Shown here piece after piece: positions 17,106 to 25,411 of a stretch of 64,000 nucleotides of DNA; position 1 is the first letter of the stretch, and each line of letters starts with the position of its first letter. A program made the translations under genes and the position numbers. Source of the stretch: Scleromatobacter humisilvae (GTDB lineage: Bacteria; Pseudomonadota; Gammaproteobacteria; Burkholderiales; Burkholderiaceae_C); assembly GCF_023231945.1 (NCBI RefSeq), contig NZ_JAJLJH010000015.1, forward strand, positions 1 to 64,000, in the 5' to 3' direction. Under the pieces are notes generated by a model. That model was not told the DNA's origin. It searched no databases and was given only the letters and a program-made list of their open reading frames with translations.

Positions 17106-18581
17106 CTATACATTGCCTACCTCTCGCAGCAGCACGGCCAACCTAGCCTCCAGGGCTTCCATTTCGTCATTGAGTTGCGCGCGTTCAGACCGCAGCGCGC
17201 TCACATCGATCGCCGCTTCGTCCTCTGTCGCGTCAACGTAGCGCCCTACACTGAGGTTGCTGTCGTTGTGCAGAATCTCTGGTAGCGGCACCAAACGCGC
17301 GTACCGTTCAACATCATGCCGAGCTTGGTATGCGGTCTGAATGCGTGCAATATCTTCTTCACGGAGCAAGTTCTGGGTCTTGCCGTGTTGGTAGTCTCGA
17401 CTGGCATCGATGAAGAGCACGCTGTTGTCGAGCTTGTCCCTGCGCAATATAAAGAGCGCAACCGGGATGCCCGTGTGCGGGAGCATCTTCGCGGGCAACG
17501 CAATCACAGCGTCGATCAGGTTTTCCTGCAGGAGCCGCTCCCGAATCTGCTGCTCTGCACCGCCCCGAAACAGCACGCCGAGTGAGACGACCGCGGCCAT
17601 CCGGCCTGTCTCGGGCTTGAGCGTTTCGACCATGTGGCTGATGAACGCATAGTCGCCAGCAGCGCGAGGAGGAACGCCTCGGCCGTAACGTTGAAAGGCA
17701 TCAAGCTCGGCATTTTCGTGCCCCCAGTCCCGCAAGGAAAAAGGAGGGCTGGACACGACGACGTCGAAGGTTAGGAGGCTGCGGCCATCATTGGTGAGCA
17801 ACTTTGGGTCGCGTAGCGTGTCGCCCCATGCAAGATCTGCTAGTGCTTCGCCGTGCAAAACCATGTTGATTTTGGCCAGTGCCCATGTGCTGCCATTCTT
17901 CTCCTGGCCGTACAGAGCGCAGCCTTGTTGACCGGACTTCGCGCGCGCCAATTGACTGCATGTAAGCAGAAGCGTGCCAGATCCGCAGCACGGATCGCAG
18001 ACGCTTTCTCCAGCCTCAGGCTGCAACAATCCAGCGATAAGCCGCGAGATTTCCGGAGGGGTGAAAAACTCTCCTCCTCGCCTTCCGCTTACCTCCGCGG
18101 CTTGCCTGATGAGTGAATCGCAAGCGAAGGCGACGGCATCTGCCGCTGGCGATCCTCCCCCGCGAAAATCAAGGGCTGCGGCCTGGAAGCTAGTCAGCAG
18201 TTCCGACAGCACTCGATCCTTCTGCTCATAGTTGCCCAGGGCCGTTGAGTTGAATCCCCTTCCTTGGAAGACAGACCGCAGAGACGGGTTGGCGTCTTCG
18301 ATGGCTCGGAGCGCGTCGTCGATGCGTTTGCCGTTGCCCGCTTGGTGCCTGGCTGCGTGCAACGTGTAGAAGTCCGAACCCTCAGGCACCACCCATGCGG
18401 CCGGAACTGTCAACCCAATCTTTGTGCCATGGGTGTACAGGGTAGAGTCTGAGAGGTACTTCAGCAGGAGCATCGCCAGGACGAAATCCCGAAAGTCGCT
18501 CACGTCGGCAGCACCGCGAAGAATGTGACCTGCGGTCCTCACGGCTTCGTCAATCGCGCGCTGCAGTTTGAGTTCAAGCAT
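17106..18581 (-). CDS. hsdM: Second type I methyltransferase subunit (HsdM-like)
   Basis: A 491-residue HsdM homologue starting MLELKLQRAIDEA. It has the N-terminal helical domain, the GRRGGEFFTPPEIS segment, SAM motif I DPCCGSGTLL (Asp near 196) and motif IV as SSPPFS (near 278). HsdM proteins normally have Asn-Pro-Pro-Phe there; Ser in the first place is unusual, though active in other amino-methyltransferase classes. The C-terminus includes a coiled-coil-like segment. The gene overlaps hsdS by 8 bp, and no hsdR follows. It is therefore an orphan modification unit, the remnant of a type I system, or one using another HsdR. Confidence 0.88.
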   Translation of the reverse strand: MLELKLQRAIDEAVRTAGHILRGAADVSDFRDFVLAMLLLKYLSDSTLYTHGTKIGLTVPAAWVVPEGSDFYTLHAARHQAGNGKRIDDALRAIEDANPSLRSVFQGRGFNSTALGNYEQKDRVLSELLTSFQAAALDFRGGGSPAADAVAFACDSLIRQAAEVSGRRGGEFFTPPEISRLIAGLLQPEAGESVCDPCCGSGTLLLTCSQLARAKSGQQGCALYGQEKNGSTWALAKINMVLHGEALADLAWGDTLRDPKLLTNDGRSLLTFDVVVSSPPFSLRDWGHENAELDAFQRYGRGVPPRAAGDYAFISHMVETLKPETGRMAAVVSLGVLFRGGAEQQIRERLLQENLIDAVIALPAKMLPHTGIPVALFILRRDKLDNSVLFIDASRDYQHGKTQNLLREEDIARIQTAYQARHDVERYARLVPLPEILHNDSNLSVGRYVDATEDEAAIDVSALRSERAQLNDEMEALEARLAVLLREVGNV

Positions 18582-19161
18582 GGGCACCCCCCGCACGCAG
18601 CAGTTGACTGGTGACATAGGCGATTTCGGCATCGTCCAGCTCGCTCAACCGATGCCGGATGGCCCTGATTCGTCGCGTAGTCTGGTCCAGCTCGGCGATT
18701 CGCCGTTGCCTTGGAAGGTCGGGCGTTTCGATCTCCAGCGAAACCAGTGAAGTCTTGGTGAGCGCCTTGATGCTGGAACCGGTCAGCATCAGGGAAATCT
18801 TTGCCTGCGTTGCCTTCAGGTTCAGGTACCAGACCAAGTAGCCAGCATCTATGCTTGGCGACGGACGAATGACATTCAACTGCCCAACTGGGAGCACAGG
18901 CTCTTCTGCTTGAGGGAACAGCCAGGCCTTGTAGTAGTCGCCCCTCGACGGAATCACGACGTCGCCGGGCTGAAGACAGTGAGCGAGATACTTGTCCTGT
19001 ACAGCCACCCGTGGCAAATCGTGCCATTGCAGTGGCTTGCTCGACACAAGATCCCTAATCGCCAGCGCGCGCACGTTGCCCTTTGGATCTTCCTGGGGGG
19101 GCTGATCCCGGAATACCACGGCGGTGAAAACCTGGGAAAGTGCGTTGAGTGGGCTAAACAT
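18574..19161 (-). CDS. hsdS: Half-size type I specificity subunit (single recognition domain)
   Basis: A 195-residue protein resembling one half of HsdS. It has a single recognition domain (DLPRVAVQDKYLAHCLQPGDVVIPSRGD), the usual INAGYLxWYLN-like region (IDAGYLVWYLNLKATQ), SSIKALTKTSLVSLEIETPDL and one helical spacer (RRIAELDQTTRRIRAIRHRL). Half subunits can dimerise and read a palindromic bipartite site. It is the first gene of the hsdS-hsdM pair. Its start codon follows directly on the inverted-repeat promoter at 19168-19233, and there is no Shine-Dalgarno. Confidence 0.82.
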   Translation of the reverse strand: MFSPLNALSQVFTAVVFRDQPPQEDPKGNVRALAIRDLVSSKPLQWHDLPRVAVQDKYLAHCLQPGDVVIPSRGDYYKAWLFPQAEEPVLPVGQLNVIRPSPSIDAGYLVWYLNLKATQAKISLMLTGSSIKALTKTSLVSLEIETPDLPRQRRIAELDQTTRRIRAIRHRLSELDDAEIAYVTSQLLRAGGAHA

Positions 19162-19167
19162 TTATAG

Positions 19168-19233
19168 CAAAGAGTTCTACTGTGAATGCAGTGTACGCCA
19201 AATTGCATGGCGATACAACAGTAGAACTCTTTG
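19168..19233 (-). promoter_or_regulatory. Promoter of the hsdS-hsdM pair between perfect 16-bp inverted repeats
   Basis: CAAAGAGTTCTACTGT (19168-19183) and its exact complement ACAGTAGAACTCTTTG (19218-19233) flank 34 bp. On the minus strand TTGTAT (19218-19213), 17 bp, TACACT (19195-19190) lies between them. The predicted start site falls at about 19183, the edge of the proximal arm, and the hsdS ATG is 22 bases on. The arrangement suits a two-site operator or a small invertible promoter. Confidence 0.7.
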
Positions 19234-20270
19234 ATGCGTCTTAAGCGGTTCGAGGGACTGTTTTACAACCCGCGTCCGTCGCCGCGTCGCGACGCCACGG
19301 GCGCCAAAAATCGGCGAGTCTCGGCAGCGCAACAGTACCGGCAGGACCGAGCCAGTCGGACTTCCCCAGCCGGGCCAAACTTGTGCCTTTGAGCCCCTCC
19401 AGTAGCGACTCGAGACTCGGGTAGTGACCTTTCCTCCAGATCGGCCTTACCCAACAATTGGGTGCCGGTGAGACGCCCCGATCTCGACTGCATGCAATCC
19501 TGCGAGATCAGCCAAGTTATGTTCAACTAACCGGCCCGCTCGACTCGGCATCGACGCACGGTTAGGGTAGACCAATTTGAGGTTGCCATCAGGCGCCGTT
19601 GGTCATGTCCGAATACAGCCGTGTACCGGCAGTGCTCAACGTGTCCCCTGCCGATCGACAACGTCCCAGACGGATTCGAGTCGTCTTCGTCGCGAGGCAT
19701 AAACCTACCCGCGCCAACCTACTTTCAAGCCGGCATCGCTTGCAATCAGACGACGTTGGGAAGATGATCGTCGCAGTCGAAATCGCAGCTTCGATCCCCG
19801 CCGAAAGTGCTTAATATTTAAGCGCGCTGGATCCCACACCGCAGCCGACTTTTCGAGCGACGGGAATTCTGGCAGCAACTCTCGCGCCTCCATAACGACG
19901 CATTCAAGCATCGCAAAGGCTAACCACTGTCTTCAGCGGGAGCCCCAGGCCACCAGAACATCCAAGCCCTCGATTCCTGCCGGAGTCGAGGGCTTTTTGC
20001 GTTTCAGGGCCCAGCCGCTTCGACTCTTTCGCAGGTGTCCATGACGTCCGGCCACAGGTCGTGGCCCCGTCCCACGCAAGGGATCCATGACCGGTTCGCA
20101 TCCTGAACCGATCTGGCGAAACCCCCAATCGTGGGGGGTCAAAAAGTGCTCCCAAAACGCCGTCGTCGTCTTAGACTGGGGCCAGATACAAATCGCGACA
20201 ACGACGACGCGCAGCTCCTTGAGGGTCGAGGAGGCGGATTCGATCGGGGAGCGCGTGGAGGGTCAAGACG
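19234..20270. other. Gene-poor junction between the island and the chromosome
   Basis: Just over 1 kb without a gene I can support; short frames on both strands (19263-19526, 19599-19814, 19904-20155) show no domain. It contains an AT-rich dyad GCTTAATATTTAAGC (19809-19823), an intrinsic terminator at 19965-19998 with no gene upstream on that strand, and a CCCCC/GGGGG dyad near 20130. Base composition rises to the chromosomal level across this stretch, so the island's right edge is probably here. Confidence 0.55.
19965..19998 (+). terminator. Intrinsic terminator without an obvious gene
   Basis: AGCCCTCGA (19965-19973) pairs with TCGAGGGCT (19986-19994), with further TCC/GGA pairing inside, and is followed by a run of five T. 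It is a strong plus-strand terminator. No plus-strand gene precedes it, so its gene may have been displaced or lost when the island inserted. Confidence 0.75.
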
Positions 20271-20546
20271 ATGAGCCAGCTGCTGACGCCCGATCAGGAA
20301 ATCCTGCGGAGCCGTATCCGATTCGCGTTGCGCCGGGCCACCGGCTTCGTGTTCGACATCGACGCGATGCTGCGCAAGCCCGAGCTGCGGTCACGCCGGA
20401 TCGGCCTGTGGCGGGATGTCGCGAGCGGGGAGCTCAACAGCCTGCTCGATCAGCTCGAGACCGAATTCCAGGCCGACGCCGAGCACGACGACGAGGAGCG
20501 CACCGTCGTCCTGCGCCGCGAAGAAATGGACGCGTTGCGGCGCTGA
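20271..20546 (+). CDS. Small hypothetical protein
   Basis: A 91-residue, charged, helical protein (MSQLLTPDQEILRSRIRFAL...) with no signal peptide or membrane segment. The reading frame has the strong third-position GC bias of the downstream chromosome, supporting that it is real. I do not recognise the family. A weak GGAGGGT lies upstream of the ATG. It is the first gene on the chromosomal side of the junction and precedes a secreted-protein gene by about 170 bp. Confidence 0.55.
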   Translation: MSQLLTPDQEILRSRIRFALRRATGFVFDIDAMLRKPELRSRRIGLWRDVASGELNSLLDQLETEFQADAEHDDEERTVVLRREEMDALRR

Positions 20547-20714
20547 ATCCCGGCGCAGGGCCGGCCGCAGCCGCTGCGCCGCGGCGCGCACCCCTAACGT
20601 CGCTGCCTCTCCCTATGCCGCCGCCCCGCGCCGGTTGACCGGGGAGAGACCCGCTTCCAGACTTGGCCGTGCGCCAGGCTTTCATGGCGCGCGCGTTTCC
20701 CGGGGGTGGCCCAG

Positions 20715-21806
20715 ATGTCGCATCTCGTCGATCGTCGTGTCGCGCTGGCAGTCGCCGGCACGGGGCTGGTCTGGAGCGGACTGCTGCTGCCATCCACCGC
20801 CGCCGCCGCTGCGCAAGGCTCCTGGCGCTTCTGCCGCAAGTGCTCGTCGCTGTTCTACGACGGCTTTCCGGCCAAGGGCGTCTGCGCCGCCGGCGGCGCG
20901 CACGAGGCGGCCGGGCTGGTGTTCGTGCTGCCGTACGGCGTGCCGGAGACGCCCAAGGCGCAAAGCCATTGGCGCTTCTGCGGCAAGTGCTCGGTGATGT
21001 TCTTCAACGGCATGCCCCAGAAGGGCGCCTGCCCGGCACACGGCGGCCACGAGGCCCACGGCTTCGAGTTCACGCTGCCGCACAGCACGCCCGAGACGCC
21101 CACCTCGCAGGGCAAGTGGCGATTCTGCGGGCGTTGCGAGGCGATGTTCTTCAACGGCTTTCCCGCCAAGGGCGCCTGTCCGGCGGGCGGCGGACACCAG
21201 GCGGTCGGCCTGGACTTCACCCTGCCCTACGAAACCGACTATCCGAACAAGGTGACCAAGCTCGCCCAGCCGAACGGGCAGCTGCAGCGCGTGCTCAAGG
21301 AGGCGTGGGACGACGTGGGCCGCGCCGTCGTGGCCGAGCGCGTGCAGAAGGCCGTCAATGGCCGCGAATTCCGCCGCGGCACGAGCGGCTATGACGCGCA
21401 TGCGTCCATCGGGGAGATGACGGCCGCGTGGTCGCCGAAGGGGCCGCAGCAATGGCATGTGGCGATGACCGTGCCGGGCAACAACGTCGAGTTCCACACG
21501 ACGACGCCCACGGTCTTCGGCTCTTATGCCGACCCGGCCTTCCGCGTCGGCTTCGGGCTGGTGGTGGAGTTCGACCTGGCGGTACACCAGGGCAATCCGC
21601 CGATCACGGTCGGCGTGACCCGGGCCAACACCACCAACGCGAGCGTGCACGGCTCGAATGCGTCGGGCACGATCGTGGAGACGGTCGCGGACTTCTGGAC
21701 GCACGGCGCGTTCAGCCGCACGATCACCGACCAGGTCAACAACGACCAGCAGTTCCAGAAATCGCTGGCCGGCGCAGTGACCAAGGCGATCGATCGCGCC
21801 TGGTGA
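20715..21806 (+). CDS. Secreted protein with three Cys-rich WRFC..C repeats
   Basis: Residues 1-35 form a signal peptide (RRVALAVAGTGLVWSGLLLP, ending near AAAAA). Three tandem units of about 45 residues follow, each of the form W-R-F-C-x-x-C-x-x-(L/M)-F-(F/Y)-(N/D)-G, then KG-x-C-(P/A)-A-x-GG-H. Each supplies three Cys and one His and looks like a small zinc ribbon or disulfide fold. The same unit is found in many secreted bacterial proteins of unknown role. The C-terminal ~190 residues (GREFRRGTSGYDAHASIGEM, then VPGNNVEFHTTTPTVFGSYADP) are not recognised. A GTG nine bases upstream is an alternative start. Confidence 0.7.
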   Translation: MSHLVDRRVALAVAGTGLVWSGLLLPSTAAAAAQGSWRFCRKCSSLFYDGFPAKGVCAAGGAHEAAGLVFVLPYGVPETPKAQSHWRFCGKCSVMFFNGMPQKGACPAHGGHEAHGFEFTLPHSTPETPTSQGKWRFCGRCEAMFFNGFPAKGACPAGGGHQAVGLDFTLPYETDYPNKVTKLAQPNGQLQRVLKEAWDDVGRAVVAERVQKAVNGREFRRGTSGYDAHASIGEMTAAWSPKGPQQWHVAMTVPGNNVEFHTTTPTVFGSYADPAFRVGFGLVVEFDLAVHQGNPPITVGVTRANTTNASVHGSNASGTIVETVADFWTHGAFSRTITDQVNNDQQFQKSLAGAVTKAIDRAW

Positions 21807-21860
21807 TCGCGGCGCGCCGGCAGAGAAACGCCGGGCGAGGCCCGGCGTCGCGGTCGACGA

Positions 21861-22394
21861 TTACTCGGCCTGACGGTTCGTCTGCGCCGCCTGCAGCGAC
21901 GCGATCTGCTGCTTGAGCATGCCGATGGCCGCGTGCTGCACGGCGCCGCCGACGGAGCCTTCCATGCGCGCCGCCAGGTTCAGCTGCGAGACCGACAGCG
22001 AGATCTCCTCCAGCCACCACGGCTGCGGCGGCGGCGGGTTGTGGTGCAGCAGCCAGGCGATCAGCACGCTCAGCGGCACCGAGCCGCACCAGTCGTCGAA
22101 CATGTCCGACGCGAAGGCGCTCATCTGGCCGCCCATCTCGGCGGCGGCGCCACCATGCAACTGCAGCGACTGACCGAGCTGGTACAGGCGCACCTGCTGG
22201 AAGGCCACGGCGGTCGCCGCGCGGGCGACCGGCGGCAGCGGTTGCGGGTTGATCTCGACCGCGTCGAAGCGGGTCGCGATGATCTCCTCGATCGAGCCCA
22301 GGCGCAGCGGGCCACCCGGCCAATGCGGCGGACGCGTGCCGCAATAGGGATCGTCTTCGAGGGCGCTGACGAGCGAACGGAGGGTTGCAGCCAT
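21861..22394 (-). CDS. Hypothetical protein with NPQPLPP motif
   Basis: A 177-residue soluble protein with a strong Shine-Dalgarno (AAGGAG) seven bases before its ATG. It contains DAVEINPQPLPPVARAATA, a motif seen in uncharacterised Burkholderiales proteins, and a Pro-rich HHNPPPPQPWWLEE segment. There are no membrane segments. I do not recognise a function. It stands alone, convergent with the preceding gene, with about 190 bp separating its start from the Kelch lipoprotein gene downstream on the same strand. Confidence 0.65.
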   Translation of the reverse strand: MAATLRSLVSALEDDPYCGTRPPHWPGGPLRLGSIEEIIATRFDAVEINPQPLPPVARAATAVAFQQVRLYQLGQSLQLHGGAAAEMGGQMSAFASDMFDDWCGSVPLSVLIAWLLHHNPPPPQPWWLEEISLSVSQLNLAARMEGSVGGAVQHAAIGMLKQQIASLQAAQTNRQAE

Positions 22395-22580
22395 GGTGAT
22401 CTCCTTGGATCTGAGGGCAGGGACCGCGACGATCCTCCTCGTGCGATGGCGGCACTATCCCTATCTCCGGCCTTCGAGCAACGCGTTCGCCCTGACGCCC
22501 GGGCGCAGGCGCGCATACCCCCCACGGTTGGGCCTCGCGGGCCGCTCAGGCGCCGATATCCGCGCGCCTCGCGAGGCGTC

Positions 22581-25325
22581 TCACCACCACGTCTCGCAGT
22601 CGACGCCCGCGCTGTCCAGCGCACCGCCGCACACCATCACCGAGCCGTCCGGCATGAGCGTCGCGGTGGGATTGCTGCGCGTCACCAGCATCGTCGCCGC
22701 GGCGGTCCAGACGCCGCTGGCCGGATCGAACAGCTCGGCCGCCGGCTGCGCGAACTGCGTGCCGCCGGCCACGAGGATGCGGCCGTCGGCCAGCAGCACC
22801 GCGCCGTGCGAGGTGTGCGTGGCCGCGGTCGCGCCCTGCGTCGTCCAGCCGCCGGCCACCGGATCGTAGATCTCGGTCTGCGTGGTGTTGCCGCCGACCA
22901 CGACCACGCGGCCATCGGCCAGGCGCGTGGCGCTGTGGCCGTAGTGCGTGAAGGCCATGGGCGTGGTGGCGGTGAAGTCCTGGCCGCCGGTGACGAGGGC
23001 CGTCGTGACGCCGTGGCTGTCGGTGCTCGTCGTCGTGTGCAGCACCGGGTCGTAGAGCTCGGCGCTGGTGAGCGGCGTCAGCAGGCCGTTGACGATGTCG
23101 AAGCCGCCGGCGATGAGCACGAGGCCGGACGGCAGCGGCGTCGCGGTGTGCTGCGAGCGCCGGGCGATCGGTTGCGAGCGCGGCGCCGACCACGTGTTGG
23201 CGACCGGGTCGTAGATCTCCGCCGTCGGCTCGACGAGGTACTGCGCGTTCTCGCCCCCGACCACCAGCACCTTGCCGTCGGGCAGCAGCGTGGCCGTGTG
23301 GTGCGAGCGCGCGGCGCCCATCGGCGGGGTGGCCGTCCACGTGTTGGTCACGGGATCGTAGATCTCGGCGCTCGCGTTGTTGACGTAGCCCTTGGCGGCG
23401 GTCGACGACACCGTCGAGCCGCCGGTGACCAGCACGCGGCCGTCGGCCAGCAGCGTCGCGGCGTGCGACGAGCGCATCACGTTCATCGGCGCGACCGATG
23501 TCCACGTGAGAGCGACCGGGTCGAACACGTCGGCCGCCGCGGTGCCCGCGCCGGCCGACTTCACGCCGCCGGCGACCAGCAGCTTGCCGCCGGTCAGCAG
23601 CGTGGCCGTGTGGCCGGCCACGCGTTCGGTGGGCATGGGCGGCGCGGCGGTCCAGGTGTTGGTGGTGACCGCGACGCTGGCGCTGGCGGCCACCGTGCCG
23701 AGCGTGGCGGTGACGCTGGTGGTGCCGATCGCGAGGCCGCTGGCCGCGCCGTTGCTCACCGACGCGACGCCGGCGGTCTGCGTGGCCCACGTGGCGCTCG
23801 AGGTGACGTCGGCGACGCTGCCGTCGGAGAAGGTGCCGGTGGCCGTGAAGCGGCGCGTGATGCCCACGCCGGTCTGCAGCGTGGCCGGCGCGACGACCAT
23901 GGACTGGATCGTCGCCGCGACGGTGTGGAGCGACAGCGTGCCGCTGGCCGTGCCCGAGCTCGCCGTGATCGTCGTCGCGCCCAGCGTCAGCGCGTCGGCC
24001 AGGCCGCTGGCCGCGCCGATGTCGGCCACCGCGGGCGCGCTCGAGGTCCAGGTGACCGAGTCGGAGACGTCGGCCGTGTGGCCGTCGGCATAGGTGCCGG
24101 TGGCCGTGAAGCGCTGCGAGATGCCCAGCGGCAGCGCGCCGCTGGTCGGTGCGATGGCAATGGCCGTGAGGCCCTTGACGAAGGTCACGCGCGCGACGCG
24201 CGTGCCGCCGGCCTGCAGGTAGGCCTTGAGCACGCCGTCCGGCAGCGTGGCGGGCGCGGCGAGCGCCACCGTGTCGCCGGCCTTCCAGGTGGCCGCGCCG
24301 GTGACGGCCGTGCCGTTGACGACCAGCTGCCCCGCCGTGGTCGTGACGGCCATGCCCGCGCGCGCCGCGACGAAGTCGGCGGGCAGCGCGAAGCTCGACG
24401 CGGGCGTGGCGTCGTCGACGCGGAACTCGTCGTGCGCGATCACGCCGTCGCCGTCCTGGTCGAGCCATTGCGCCAGCGCGTTGGCGTCGACCGGCTTGCC
24501 GTAGATCGCCGACAGGTTCGCGGCCACCTTGGCGAGGTCGAGCGCCTGCGCGCTGAGCACCAGCGGCTGCCGGTCCGCGCTCGCGACGTTGGCGCCGTTG
24601 CTCGCGATGTCCGCCTGCAGCGTCGCGAGCAGCGCATTCACCTGCGCCGACGTGCGGCCCTGCACGACGACGCTGGACAGCGCCGCGAGGAGGTGGCCGC
24701 CGTCGGTGTCGGCGCTCGCATCCAGCGAGCCGAACGCGCCGGGCGAGGCGCCCAGCACGACGCCGAAGGTGGCGAGCACCTCGCGTTCCGCCTGCGCGCG
24801 CGCGTCCGCGAAGCTCATGCCGTTGGTGTTGAGCAGCGTGTTGATGCGCGTGAACGCGAGCGTGGTGAGCACGTTGACGTTCAGCACGGTCTCGGTGCCG
24901 AGGTTCGCGTAGGACTTCAGCGTCACCGGGCCGTCGGACGCCGCGCCCGTCACCTCGTCGGCGTACGTGCCGGTGGCGGTGACGGCGAGCAGCGCGGAGG
25001 CGTACTTGTCGCTCGGCGTGAACGCGCCCATGGACGTCGTCGCGTACGTGTACTGGTTGCCGGTGGCCGACAGGTTCAGGCCCAGCTCGCGCGCGGTGAC
25101 GGTCGAACCGGCCGTCATCGGCCCCTTCTGCGCGACGCCGGAGGCGGCCGTGTAGGTGGCAGCCGGGGGCACGGTCGTCGTGCTGCCGCCGGGCGATCCG
25201 CCGCCGCAGGCGGTCAGCAGCGCAGACAGGGCCAACGCGAGCGCGGCGAACGGGGCGGACTTCAGGCGGCGAAGAGGCATGGCGCGGCGGACTCGCGGTG
25301 ACGGCAGGCTCGTGGATTTACGCAT
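22581..25325 (-). CDS. Large lipoprotein with Ig-like and Kelch repeats
   Basis: A 914-residue exported lipoprotein with lipobox LLTACGGG near residue 40. Domains in order: an N-terminal module (residues ~55-320) ending in an EF-hand-like loop DQDGDGVIAHDEF; two BIG2-like Ig domains (~365-540), each with an RFTATGT(Y/F)(A/S)DG strand; then six or so Kelch blades (~545-910) with the pattern HTATLLxxGKVLVxGG and YDPxxNTW. The Kelch part should form a beta-propeller at the cell surface or in the periplasm; its ligand is unknown. An ATG at 25280 would give a shorter signal peptide and is equally possible. Confidence 0.82.
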   Translation of the reverse strand: MRKSTSLPSPRVRRAMPLRRLKSAPFAALALALSALLTACGGGSPGGSTTTVPPAATYTAASGVAQKGPMTAGSTVTARELGLNLSATGNQYTYATTSMGAFTPSDKYASALLAVTATGTYADEVTGAASDGPVTLKSYANLGTETVLNVNVLTTLAFTRINTLLNTNGMSFADARAQAEREVLATFGVVLGASPGAFGSLDASADTDGGHLLAALSSVVVQGRTSAQVNALLATLQADIASNGANVASADRQPLVLSAQALDLAKVAANLSAIYGKPVDANALAQWLDQDGDGVIAHDEFRVDDATPASSFALPADFVAARAGMAVTTTAGQLVVNGTAVTGAATWKAGDTVALAAPATLPDGVLKAYLQAGGTRVARVTFVKGLTAIAIAPTSGALPLGISQRFTATGTYADGHTADVSDSVTWTSSAPAVADIGAASGLADALTLGATTITASSGTASGTLSLHTVAATIQSMVVAPATLQTGVGITRRFTATGTFSDGSVADVTSSATWATQTAGVASVSNGAASGLAIGTTSVTATLGTVAASASVAVTTNTWTAAPPMPTERVAGHTATLLTGGKLLVAGGVKSAGAGTAAADVFDPVALTWTSVAPMNVMRSSHAATLLADGRVLVTGGSTVSSTAAKGYVNNASAEIYDPVTNTWTATPPMGAARSHHTATLLPDGKVLVVGGENAQYLVEPTAEIYDPVANTWSAPRSQPIARRSQHTATPLPSGLVLIAGGFDIVNGLLTPLTSAELYDPVLHTTTSTDSHGVTTALVTGGQDFTATTPMAFTHYGHSATRLADGRVVVVGGNTTQTEIYDPVAGGWTTQGATAATHTSHGAVLLADGRILVAGGTQFAQPAAELFDPASGVWTAAATMLVTRSNPTATLMPDGSVMVCGGALDSAGVDCETWW

Positions 25326-25411
25326 CGCACCCGGGGGGCGTCAATCGACGTTGCCAAGTGTCACGGGTGAGCCGGGGCGAGGGCCGCCGACTGTGCGATC
25401 CGTCACCGAAA

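Noticed and set aside
19935-19960. Possible tRNA 3' end (ends in CCACCA) upstream of the orphan terminator
   Set aside because: No T-arm, anticodon arm or matching acceptor strand can be found around it.
20115-20145. CCCCC/GGGGG dyad before 20150 as a terminator
   Set aside because: The stem is short and followed by CAAAAA on the plus strand, not a T-run.
22546-24468. Long opposite- and alternate-frame ORFs over the Kelch lipoprotein, recQ, T3SS genes and others
   Set aside because: They are Arg/Ala-rich shadows that arise in very high-GC coding DNA; the chosen frames have domains and start signals.
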